Below are positions 33,281 through 42,100 of a stretch of 64,000 nt of DNA, in pieces. The notes beneath the pieces were generated by a model. That model was not told the origin of the DNA. It did no database searches and saw only the letters and a program-made list of their open reading frames with translations. The stretch spans positions 1 through 64,000 of the forward strand of contig JBGPGE010000009.1 in the NCBI GenBank assembly GCA_041483675.1, read 5' to 3'. Within the stretch, counting starts at the first letter, position 1; each line of letters begins with the position of its first letter. The translations under genes were made by a program, and so were the position numbers. This stretch comes from 2-12-FULL-60-19 sp041483675. Its GTDB lineage: Bacteria; Desulfobacterota; Binatia; UBA9968.

Positions 33281-33526
33281 ATGAGTGCAACAATACGTTT
33301 GAGCCGACATGGAACAAAGAAGAAGCCCTACTACCGGATCGTCGTGGCCGATTCCCGCTTTCCCCGCGACGGAAGGTTCATCGAGCAGGTGGGGAGCTAC
33401 GACCCGAAGATCGCCGCGGGCGGAATCAAAATCGACCGGGAGAAGGTGGACAAATGGCTCAAGCGCGGAGCCAAGCCGTCGCAGACGGTTTCGGAATTGA
33501 TTAAGAAGTCGCGGAAAAGCGCCTAG
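33281..33526 (+). CDS. rpsP: Ribosomal protein bS16
   Basis: An 81-residue S16: MSATIRLSRHGTKKKPYYRIVVADSRFPRDGRFIEQVGSYDP is diagnostic. It starts four bases after ffh in the usual order. Component of the 30S subunit needed for assembly. Confidence 0.98.
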   Translation: MSATIRLSRHGTKKKPYYRIVVADSRFPRDGRFIEQVGSYDPKIAAGGIKIDREKVDKWLKRGAKPSQTVSELIKKSRKSA

Positions 33527-33552
33527 CGCAACCGAACAGAGGAGCCTCGCCC

Positions 33553-33789
33553 ATGAAGGATCTGGTTCAATACCTGGCGCGATCCTTGGTCAACAACCCC
33601 GAAGCGGTCGAGGTCAAAGAGACTCAGGGCGACACCGCTTCGGTCCTGGAGTTGAGAGTCGCCAAAGAGGACCTCGGCCGGATCATCGGCAAGCAAGGCA
33701 GAACGGCGAGGTCGATCCGCACGATCCTGAACGCCGCCGCCGCCAAGGCGAATCGAAAAGTGGTCCTGGAGATCGTGGAAGACAAATAA
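33553..33789 (+). CDS. khpA: KH-domain RNA-binding protein KhpA
   Basis: A 78-residue single KH domain (YlqC/KhpA family): MKDLVQYLARSLVNNPEAVEV and the RNA-binding GxxG loop in LGRIIGKQGRTARSIRTIL. It partners KhpB in other bacteria and binds RNA. It occupies its conserved place between rpsP and rimM. Confidence 0.96.
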   Translation: MKDLVQYLARSLVNNPEAVEVKETQGDTASVLELRVAKEDLGRIIGKQGRTARSIRTILNAAAAKANRKVVLEIVEDK

Positions 33790-33813
33790 CTCCCCTCTTC
33801 CACAAATGAATAA

Positions 33814-33833
33814 CCCCGCAGCAAGCTGCGGGG
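33814..33833. repeat. Perfect hairpin after khpA
   Basis: An eight-base stem (ccccgcag / ctgcgggg) with loop caag. No T-run follows, so it is more likely a repeat-derived hairpin or processing site than a terminator. A partial copy (agcaagctgcgggg) reappears at 33978-33991. Confidence 0.6.
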
Positions 33834-33868
33834 TATCAAGAGGCCCTCGGATGACGTTTCCCCAAGTT

Positions 33869-33945
33869 GTCACCCCCGAATGTTTTAATCGGGGGTCCAG
33901 TCCGAAATTCGCCTGGATTCCCGCTAAAAGCATGCGGGAATGACG
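33869..33945. repeat. MITE-like palindromic repeat inside the ribosomal operon
   Basis: A 77-bp divergent copy with ends tgtcaccccc and gggaatgacg. It splits khpA from rimM and supplies a misleading in-frame ATG at 33940 upstream of the real rimM start. Confidence 0.75.
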
Positions 33946-34014
33946 GACTCTGGCAGTGCTACCAACCACCACTACACAGCAAGCTGCGGGGAATTGACCC
34001 CAAAGAGAATCAAA

Positions 34015-34527
34015 GTGTCCGAGCGCTTGGTCCCCTTGGGGGAAATTGTCGCCACTCACGGCATCGAAGGGTGGCTCCGGCTCAGACTCTACAACCCTGA
34101 GAGTCGCACGCTCTCTCCCAACCGGGAAATCCTCCTCGAAAAAGCCGGCCTCACCACGCCGCAGCGGCTCAAAGCCGTCAAGGGCCATAGCCTCCGATTG
34201 TCGATTCTGCTCGACGGAGTCGCAGGCATCGACGAAGCCAAAAAATGGATCGGCGCCACCCTCTCCATCACCGAAGCCGGACTCCCGCCGCTCGCGCCCA
34301 ACGAGTACTATTACTATCAGGCCGTCGGCCTTGAAGTCTTTGACATCAACGGCGCGCGCATCGGCGTCGTCGAGCGCATCTGGCCCAAACCCGGCGGAGA
34401 CCTCTACGTCGTCAAAGGCGAGACGAAGGAATACCTCATCCCCATCGTGAAAGAGATCATCGAGAAGATCGACCTCGCCGCACGCAGAATCATCATCAAC
34501 CCGCCGGCGGGATTGCTGGAGCTGTAG
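34015..34527 (+). CDS. rimM: Ribosome maturation factor RimM
   Basis: A 170-residue RimM with the N-terminal barrel (LVPLGEIVATHGIEGWLRLRLYN) and the C-terminal PRC barrel (YYYYQAVGLEVFDINGARIGVVERIWPKPGGDLYVV, then IPIVKEIIEKIDL). It helps mature the 16S 3' domain. I place the start at GTG 34015; the ATG at 33940 would translate repeat sequence. trmD and rplS, which normally follow, are absent: the last 32 bases overlap a convergent sensor kinase gene. Confidence 0.94.
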   Translation: MSERLVPLGEIVATHGIEGWLRLRLYNPESRTLSPNREILLEKAGLTTPQRLKAVKGHSLRLSILLDGVAGIDEAKKWIGATLSITEAGLPPLAPNEYYYYQAVGLEVFDINGARIGVVERIWPKPGGDLYVVKGETKEYLIPIVKEIIEKIDLAARRIIINPPAGLLEL

Positions 34528-36304
34528 GCAGGGTAAAGTAGAACGTCGCGCCTTCGTCGATCGCGGCCTCCGCCCAGACGCGGCCGCCATGGTGCTGGAC
34601 GACGCGCTGCACGATCGCCAGCCCCACGCCCGTGCCCTCGTAGTCCTCCGCGCGATGCAGCCTCTGAAAAACGCCGAAGAGCTTGCCGGCGTATCGCATG
34701 TCGAATCCCACGCCGTTGTCTTTGACGAAATAGACCGGCGCGCCGTCGTCCCGGCGACAGCCGACCTCGATCCGGGCGTCCTCCTTCTTCTGGCGCGTGA
34801 ATTTCAATGCATTGGAGAGCAGGTTGACAAACACCTGCTTGAGCATTCCTGGGTTCGCGGTGCAGCGAGGCAGATCGTCGATCGTAACTTGAGCCCGGCC
34901 CGCGCCGGGCTCGTGACGCAGCGCTTCCAGCGCCGCGCGAGCTATCTCGGCGGGCGCGACCGATTCCATCTTGGCTTCGTCCCGGCTGAGGCGCGAGAAG
35001 GTCAGCAGATCGTCTATCAATCGCCCCATCTGCAGGGCGTTGTCGTGGATGAGATCCAGGTAGCGTTGGGCGGCTGGGGAAATCTCGACGGCATGCTTTT
35101 CGCCAAGGATCCGCGAGAAGCCGTCTATGGCCCTGAGCGGCGCGCGCAAGTCGTGTGAGATGGTGTAACAGAACGCCTCCAGCTCTTTGTTGGCCGCTTC
35201 GAGCCGGGTGGTCCGATCGATGACCCGTCGCTCGAGCTCGGCGTTCAGTCCGCGGATCTCCTCTTCCGCCCGCTTGCGCTTGATCCCGGCGTCTTCCAGT
35301 GCTCGGGCAACTTCGTTGACCTCGACTAACGGGGATTTCTCGAACCCAGGCGGCTCATCCCGGCCGAGCGCCGCCGCACCGGCAGAGAGAGCGGCGATAG
35401 GCCGGGCGATTCGCCTGCCGAACAGGAGAGCCAGTCCTACGCCCGTGAGGAGGAGCAAAATGCCGCCGGCGGCGAGCATCAGCAATGAACGCCTCATGGG
35501 AGCTTCGACCAGCGATACGGGGATCGCGACGCCCACCGTCCAACCGGTGAACTCCGAGCGATGATGGGCGGAGACCACCGCCAATCCTTCGAGCGTCGTC
35601 CCGCGCCAGGTCGCTTCCCGGTTCTGTCCGGCTTGAGCGGCAAACGTCGGGGATGCGGGTTTGCCCAGGAATTTCTCGACGTCGCGCGTCCTCGCGACGA
35701 CAATATGGTTCCGGTCGATGATCGTGGCGACCCAGTCCGAGGGGAGTTTCTGTTGCAAAAGAAGATCCGTCAGCGGGGCCGGATAAAAGACGGCATTCAG
35801 AACGTACTTCACCCGGCCATCTTTGAGAACCGGCACATGCACGACCATGGCGGGCGCGCCGGTAATGGGTCCCGAAGAGAGGTCGGCAATGGCAGCTTCC
35901 CCGCTCTGCCGAACCCGCTCGATGGCTTCGGGGTTGGCGGTGCGCGGTAGAGGCGAGCCGAAGGGGCGCCGCAGGTTGATCAGTTGTTGCCCGGCGGCAT
36001 CGACCAGCGTCAGGTTTTGCCAGGCGCGGCTGTACGCGGTCAATGCCGCTTGCATGTCGCCGTAGAACTCCGCCAGTTGCCCTTTGTCGAGACGGGTCGA
36101 CGCCCCGAGAACCTTCAAGCTCTGTATGGAAATCAGAAACTCGCGATCGAGCGCGGCCGAGATCGCGCGCGCCCGCTCAATCATGCCTTGAGCGAGATTT
36201 TCTTGCTGCCGTTGGTACGACACGTAGACCATCAGGCCGGCGAAGGTCATGACGGGCAGGACGGCGCCCACGACGAGCAGAATGAGGTGCGAGCGAAGTT
36301 TCAT
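34496..36304 (-). CDS. Sensor histidine kinase (Cache-HAMP-HisKA-HATPase)
   Basis: A 602-residue membrane kinase. TM1 is in the first 30 residues (LILLVVGAVLPVMTFAGLMVYV), then a periplasmic dCache-like sensor (about 35-275), TM2 (LLMLAAGGILLLLTGVGLALLFG), HAMP, a coiled linker, HisKA with H-box ISHDLRAPLRAIDGF, and HATPase (NLLSNALKF, VKDNGVGFD, GTGVGLAIVQRVV). The kinase part resembles phytochrome-type kinases. It is the smallest of three tandem paralogues that all begin MKLRS and share the Cache domain. No response regulator is adjacent. Its C-terminus overlaps rimM by 32 bases, convergently. Signal unknown. Confidence 0.93.
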   Translation of the reverse strand: MKLRSHLILLVVGAVLPVMTFAGLMVYVSYQRQQENLAQGMIERARAISAALDREFLISIQSLKVLGASTRLDKGQLAEFYGDMQAALTAYSRAWQNLTLVDAAGQQLINLRRPFGSPLPRTANPEAIERVRQSGEAAIADLSSGPITGAPAMVVHVPVLKDGRVKYVLNAVFYPAPLTDLLLQQKLPSDWVATIIDRNHIVVARTRDVEKFLGKPASPTFAAQAGQNREATWRGTTLEGLAVVSAHHRSEFTGWTVGVAIPVSLVEAPMRRSLLMLAAGGILLLLTGVGLALLFGRRIARPIAALSAGAAALGRDEPPGFEKSPLVEVNEVARALEDAGIKRKRAEEEIRGLNAELERRVIDRTTRLEAANKELEAFCYTISHDLRAPLRAIDGFSRILGEKHAVEISPAAQRYLDLIHDNALQMGRLIDDLLTFSRLSRDEAKMESVAPAEIARAALEALRHEPGAGRAQVTIDDLPRCTANPGMLKQVFVNLLSNALKFTRQKKEDARIEVGCRRDDGAPVYFVKDNGVGFDMRYAGKLFGVFQRLHRAEDYEGTGVGLAIVQRVVQHHGGRVWAEAAIDEGATFYFTLPTAPAIPPAG

Positions 36305-36382
36305 TTTCAGTTTCCAGTAGTCGGCTCAGATCGAGTCTGTACCGCTCCTTCTCCTCCGAAAGAAGAAGGCTGGCGGACGTGG

Positions 36383-39070
36383 CTACGCGGCGCAGGGAAT
36401 TCTCACCGTAAACGTCGTCCCTTTCCCCACTTCGCTCTCCACCTCGATCTGTCCGCCTAACAGCTCGGTGAATTTTTTGACGATGTAGAGGCCCAGCCCG
36501 ACGCCCTCATAAAGCCGGCTCTCGGAGCTGTCCACCTGGTAAAACTTTTCGAAGACGCTCTGGATCTGTTCCTTAGGAATGCCGACGCCGGTGTCCGTAA
36601 CACCCAACTCCACGTATCTCGTATTTCGTATCTCGTCGTTCGTATCTCGTATCTCGTCCGAGGAACGACGAACGACGAACGACGAGTCACGAACAACGGC
36701 GGAGATCGTGACCGTCCCCTGGTCCGTAAACTTGAGGGCGTTGTTGACGAGGTTTTGCAGGACCTGTTTCAGTTTCGCCCGATCGGTGATCAGCGGTGCG
36801 GCATCGGCGCGGTAGTCCCAGACAAGCTGGACGTCTTTTTTGACCCCACGGACCTCATAATCCGCCCTTAGTTGGTCGAAAAGTTCCTGCAAGTTTACCG
36901 GCAGCCGCTCCACCGCGACCAGCCGGGATTCAAGCTGTGTGGTCTGCATGACGTCGTTGATCATGTCAAGTTGCTCGCCGGCCCGAAGAAACACTTTCTG
37001 GAGCGCCACTTCCTGCCGCGGGTTGACCTCGCCCAACAGCCGATCCTTGAGCATCCCGACATAGCCGGTCACGACGCTGAGCGGCGTTCTCATCTCGTGC
37101 GACATGATGCTCAGAAATTCGTCTTTGACCTTATTCGCTTTGACCGTCTCTTCGTAGAGCTGGGCATTATGAATGGCGATCGCGGCCTGGCCGGCCAGTG
37201 CAGTGAAAAACTCGATCTCCTCGGCGCCAAAATCGTGCGCCTGGTTCGTGTAGATGCCCAGGACACCGAGAACCTCGTCCTTAGCGATGAGCGGGAGCCC
37301 GAGATAGGAAACCAGACCCTGCTTGCGAAATACCTCGCGGTTGTAGGTCAGCGGATCCGCGTCAAGATTGAGGACCGCCAGCGGTGTCTTGGTCGCGACG
37401 ATCTTCCTTGATTTTGCGCCGATCCGGCTCCTGTTCCACTCGTTGTGGTCCACCCCCCGGCAGGCGAGAAACCCGAATCTTCCCGTATCGCGGTTGAGAA
37501 GTCTCACGGTCCCTGCCGTCGCGATCGGCAAGAACAGCTCGATCTTCTCCAACAGGACGCGCAATACGCTTCGGAGATCCAACGAAGAGGTGACGGCCTG
37601 GCCGATCGCCCGGAGCGCCTCGATACGTTCGAGACTGCGTCGAGTCTGCTGCTCCGCGCTTTTACGGACCGTAATGTCCCGGGTTATCCCAAGCAGCGCG
37701 ACGGGCTTTCCGTCTTCGTCTCGCAGCGGGGTTGCGTGGGTGTCAAGCCAGCGACGCGTTCCTTTAAGCCCGATCGCCTCAAACTCCAGCGTGCCGCTCT
37801 CTCCCTCCATCACACGTTTGTGCAGATCTGCGAATGCGGAACGATATTCCGGCCCGATAAAGTCCAGCAGCGGGCGCGCCTGGACCTCTTCCATCGATGC
37901 GGCGTCGAGCATGGCGAGTCCGGCCGGATTCACCTCCACCAGCCGGCCGTCTGGCGCGACGATCTTTACGCATTCAGGCTCCGCCTCGATGATCGTCCTC
38001 ACGCGCTCCTCGCTCTGTCGCAGGGCCAGCTCTATCCGGCGCCGGTTCACGGCGGCCGATTCGATCTCGCGCGCAACCTGATCCAGCTCCCTTATGGAAG
38101 AAGATTGAATCTTCGGCGTTTCGCCGCGTCCCAGCGCCTCGGCTCCATGGGAGAGTAGCCGCATGGGCCTGGTGATCCTCCGGGCAAAAACTACGGCGAG
38201 GGCGATGCCGAAAGAAAGTAACGCCACTCCGCCACCGACCACCCAGAGGAGAGACCGGCGCAAGGGCGCGTCGAGTTCGGACCGAGGGACGGCCAGGCCG
38301 ACGGTCCACCCGGACAACGCCGAGCGGTGCAGCCCCGCAAAAACTTCCTGGCCATCGCGCGTGACGCCGTACCACGCGATCTCCTCCGCCTCTCTGGCTT
38401 TGGCCACAAACGTCGGCGTCGCGGGTTGTCCGATGTACTTCTCCAGGTCGCGGGTCCGGGCGATGATCGTCCCGTTCCTGTCGATGATCGTTCCGAGCCA
38501 GGGAGGAGAGAGTTTCTGCTCTTGCAGGATATTCCGCAGAAACGCCGGGGAAAAGGTCGCCGCGAGCACGTATTTGACCTTTCCGTTGCGAATGACAGGC
38601 ACGTTCACCGCGAGCCGCGGTTCTCCCGCGACCCGGCCGGAAAACAGGTTCGACACGAGCGGACGTTTCAGCTCTATGGTATTTTTTATTCCGGGGTCGG
38701 AAGGAGGATCCCTTGGCAGGGGTGAGCCGAAAGGACGCAAGAGGTTTAGCACCAGACGCGCATCCGAGTCGAACAGCACGATCGCGTTCCAGCCTGGCTG
38801 AGTTTTCAGGACTCGCGCAGCCTGATTGTAGAACGGTTTTAGGTTTCTCGGTTCGAGACGCTCAGACGCTCCGAGCGCCTGGAGCGTGCGGATCGACGCC
38901 TCCAGCTCGCGATCCACCGCAAGCGAGATAGCGCGGGCGGTATCCAGCATGCCGCGGTTGATATCGGCCCGCTGCCCCTGGTAGGAGACATAGACCATCA
39001 CGCCGGCAAAGATAATCACCGGCAAGAGAGAGGCGATAACGAGCGCGATAAGGTGCGAGCGCAGCTTCAT
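36383..39070 (-). CDS. Sensor histidine kinase (Cache-HAMP-PAS-GAF-HisKA-HATPase)
   Basis: An 895-residue paralogue of the neighbouring kinases. Cache sensor and two TM segments occupy the first 310 residues, followed by HAMP, a PAS domain (TIIEAEPECVKIVAPDGRL... ITRDITVRK), a GAF domain (ALRAIGQAVTSSLDLRSVLRVLLEKI), HisKA (EFLSIMSHEMRTPLSVVTGYVGML) and HATPase (VNNALKF, TDTGVGIP, GVGLGLYIVKKF). Between TISA and the G1 box VELGVTDTGVG sits an extra stretch of about 28 residues encoded by heptanucleotide repeats (36612-36702). The start ATG 39070 is chosen because paralogues begin MKLRS; an upstream in-frame Met lies in repeat sequence. Confidence 0.93.
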   Translation of the reverse strand: MKLRSHLIALVIASLLPVIIFAGVMVYVSYQGQRADINRGMLDTARAISLAVDRELEASIRTLQALGASERLEPRNLKPFYNQAARVLKTQPGWNAIVLFDSDARLVLNLLRPFGSPLPRDPPSDPGIKNTIELKRPLVSNLFSGRVAGEPRLAVNVPVIRNGKVKYVLAATFSPAFLRNILQEQKLSPPWLGTIIDRNGTIIARTRDLEKYIGQPATPTFVAKAREAEEIAWYGVTRDGQEVFAGLHRSALSGWTVGLAVPRSELDAPLRRSLLWVVGGGVALLSFGIALAVVFARRITRPMRLLSHGAEALGRGETPKIQSSSIRELDQVAREIESAAVNRRRIELALRQSEERVRTIIEAEPECVKIVAPDGRLVEVNPAGLAMLDAASMEEVQARPLLDFIGPEYRSAFADLHKRVMEGESGTLEFEAIGLKGTRRWLDTHATPLRDEDGKPVALLGITRDITVRKSAEQQTRRSLERIEALRAIGQAVTSSLDLRSVLRVLLEKIELFLPIATAGTVRLLNRDTGRFGFLACRGVDHNEWNRSRIGAKSRKIVATKTPLAVLNLDADPLTYNREVFRKQGLVSYLGLPLIAKDEVLGVLGIYTNQAHDFGAEEIEFFTALAGQAAIAIHNAQLYEETVKANKVKDEFLSIMSHEMRTPLSVVTGYVGMLKDRLLGEVNPRQEVALQKVFLRAGEQLDMINDVMQTTQLESRLVAVERLPVNLQELFDQLRADYEVRGVKKDVQLVWDYRADAAPLITDRAKLKQVLQNLVNNALKFTDQGTVTISAVVRDSSFVVRRSSDEIRDTNDEIRNTRYVELGVTDTGVGIPKEQIQSVFEKFYQVDSSESRLYEGVGLGLYIVKKFTELLGGQIEVESEVGKGTTFTVRIPCAA
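36612..36702. repeat. Heptanucleotide repeats inside the kinase ATPase domain
   Basis: Six units of the type tcgtatc are followed by five of the type gaacgac, in the coding frame of the kinase. Period seven is not a multiple of three, so the encoded peptide repeats only every 21 bases; overall the insert keeps the frame. Confidence 0.9.
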
Positions 39071-39073
39071 CTC

Positions 39074-39145
39074 ATCTAGCCCGTATCCCGTATCTCGCAT
39101 CCCGCATCTTGGACGGCGAACGACGAGATACGAACGACGAGGCGC
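39074..39145. repeat. Heptanucleotide repeats between two kinase genes
   Basis: Degenerate units of types ccgtatc/tcgcatc and acgaacg fill the 78-base gap between the second and third kinase genes. They match the units found inside the second kinase gene. Confidence 0.8.
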
Positions 39146-39148
39146 GTT

Positions 39149-42100
39149 TCATGCGGGCAGCGTCACCGTAAACGTCGTCCCTTTTCCCACTTCGCTCTCC
39201 ACGTCGATCTGTCCGCCTAACAGCTCGGTGAATTTTTTGACGATGTAAAGCCCCAGCCCGACGCCGCCGTAGAGGCGAGTCTCGGAGCTGTCCACCTGGT
39301 AGAACTTGTCGAAGATCCTCCCCAGCTTCTCCTTCGGGATACCCACACCGGTGTCCGCAACACCCAACTCCACCCATCTCCCGGAGGCAGGAGGCAGGAG
39401 GCACGAGGCAGGAGTTTCAGAGGGATTCTCTTCCCTTTTGCCTTCTGCCTCCTGCCTTCTGCCTTTTTGTTCTTCTTCACTCCTGCCTTCTGCCTTTTGC
39501 CTTCTGCCTTCTGTTACCCGCGCTGAGATCGTGATCGTTCCCTGGCCCGTGAACTTGAGGGCATTGTTGATGAGGTTCTGCAATATCTGCCTCACCTTCG
39601 GGCCGTCGGTGGCGATACGAATCGGCTCGGACGGAAAATCCCAAAGAAGGGCCACGTTCTGTTTGTCGAATGTAGTGTCGTATTCCGATTTTAACCCGGT
39701 TAGCAACCCGCCCAGATCTGTCGGACGGAGATCCGGTTTCACCGTGCGGGCTTCCAGCTGGGTGGTCTGCATGATCTCGTTGACCATATCGATCTGCTCG
39801 GCGGCGCGGCCGAGGACCTTCTGAAGCGCCTCTTGCTGGCGGGGGTTCAGCGCGCCCAACATCCCGTCTTTCAGCATGCCCGTATAGCCCATGATGACGC
39901 TGAGCGGCGTCCTCAGCTCATGCGACATGACGCTCAGGAATTCGCCTTTCACTTTGTTCGCCGTTTCCAGCTCCAGCGTCCTCCGCTGCAGCTCGTCGGC
40001 TTGCTGCACTGATCCCTGATAGAGCTGGGCATTCTGGATCGCGATCGCGCCCTGCCCGGCCAAGGTAGAGAGAAACTCGATCTCTTCCCGGCCGAACTCA
40101 TGCTCTTCCGAGGTGAAGAACGTGACGACGCCCAGGACCTCATTCTTCGCCGTCAGCGGAACGCGCAAGGAGGAGGCCAGGCCGTGTTTGCGGAGAAAAT
40201 CCGGCGCCAGCGAGCCGCCGTGAGTTTGAACGTTCAGAGTCGCCACGGGAGAGTGATCGCCTTGAGCCAGCAGTCTGACGATACCCTCCTTCGCAGCCGC
40301 GGCTGTCGCAGCCTTCCATTCCTCCTCGGGCAGGTTCCGGCAAACGATCGGGATCAATTCGCCTGTCTCTCTTTCTATCAATCTTACAGCGGAGGCTGCG
40401 ACGTAGGGGAGCAGGCGTTCGGTCTTTTCGAGCAGGACATTCAAGATGGTGCGGAGATCCAGAGTCGAGGTGATGGCAAGGTCGATCTCGTGCAGCGCGC
40501 GGATGCGCGCCAGGTTTTGCTGCGTCTGTGCATGAAGCCGGGCCTTTTGAACCGCGATGCCCATTTGGTTGCCGATGGCCTCAAGTAGATGGATGTCGCC
40601 GGGACTGAATTTTCGCGGCGTGCGGCTTCCGAGTTGAACAACGCCCAGGATCTCGTTTTCCGTGCGGACGGGGACGATCACGGCCGAGCGGACCCCTTCT
40701 TTCTTCCAGGTGCGCAGCCCGTCGCATTGGGGAACGTCTTCTTCCACCCGCGGCCCCGTCCGCTGCATCGTCCGCAGGGAGAACTCCCCGCTTGCGTCAT
40801 CTCTCGCTTTCTTGCGATGGCTCTCGATATTTTCAGGATTTTTATAGCCGCGGCTGGCTGTCGGCTCGAGAAGGTCCGTCGCAGGATCCAAGAGACGGAT
40901 GACGCCCAGGTCGAATGAACCGATCGAGAGGGCCTTATCCAGAATTTTTTCGAGAGTCATGCTCATGTCCGAGGACGTCAAGATGATCTGGCTGATGTCC
41001 TGCAGGGCCCGCATCTCTTCATAGCGGCTATCGAGAGCCTTCTCCGCCCGCTTGCGCTCGGTAATGTCTTGCTTGATTGCGATGAAGTGAGTGACCTCTC
41101 CCTGACTGTTACGCACCGGCGTGATGGTTTGATCTTCCGTGTAAAGTGTTCCGTCCTTGCGCCGATTGACGATCTCGCCCTGCCACACTTTGCCGGACAG
41201 GATCGTCGCCCAGAGGTCTGCGTAGAAAGAGCGGTCGTGAACTTCGGATTTTAGAATTTTTGGATTCGCTCCGATGACTTCGGCGGCGTCGTATCCCGTC
41301 AGCGCGGTGAATGCCGGGTTGACCCAGAGGATAGTCCCTTGGTTGTCCGTGATGACGATCCCGTTGGCGGCGGCTTCCAGCGCGGCGGATTGCAACCGGA
41401 GGCGCGCCGCGGCCTGCCGGCGCTCAGAGATGTCCACGACGGTAGCCAAAACCATGAGCCCCTCTGGAAGGTCGATGGGGCTCAGGCGGATTTCCAGGGG
41501 CAATTCAGACCCGTCTTTTCGCACCCCGAAGAGGTCGATCCCCGCCCCCAATTGTCTCGGTTGGGGATGGGCGAAGTACCCCATCATCCCCTCTCTGTGT
41601 TTACTGCGGAAACGCTCCGGCACCAAAATATCCACGGACCGGCCGATCAACTCCTCGCGCGCATAGCCGAAGGACTTTTCGATTTGGGCGTTGACCATAA
41701 CGATCGTGCCTTCTCGGTTCACGGTCATCATGCCGTTGGGCGCTGCTTCGACTGCCGTGCGGAATTTCTCTTCGCTCCGCATCAGAGCGTCAGCGGCACC
41801 CCGGATCGCTTGTGCCGTGCGGTCCACCTCGTAAATCCGAGGAAAGATGTCGCGCGCAACCTGAACTTGCTTTTCGCCGCCCGTGGCCTGCGCCAGCGCG
41901 GCGATGGGAGCGGCGATTTTTCGCCCGAGAATCGTGGCGAATAGAATCCCGCTGAGAAGAAGGACGAACCCAACGCCGGCAGTGATCAGGAGGGAGCGCC
42001 AGACCGGCGATTCGATCGTCGACAGCGGAGCCGCCAGTCCTACGGTCCAACCCGACAGCACTGAGCGGTGACGTGCCGCAACGACTTGCTCTCCTTCCCG

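Noticed and set aside
33940..34014. RimM start at ATG 33940
   Set aside because: The first 25 codons translate MITE-like and hairpin repeat sequence with no homology; the GTG at 34015 starts the conserved barrel.
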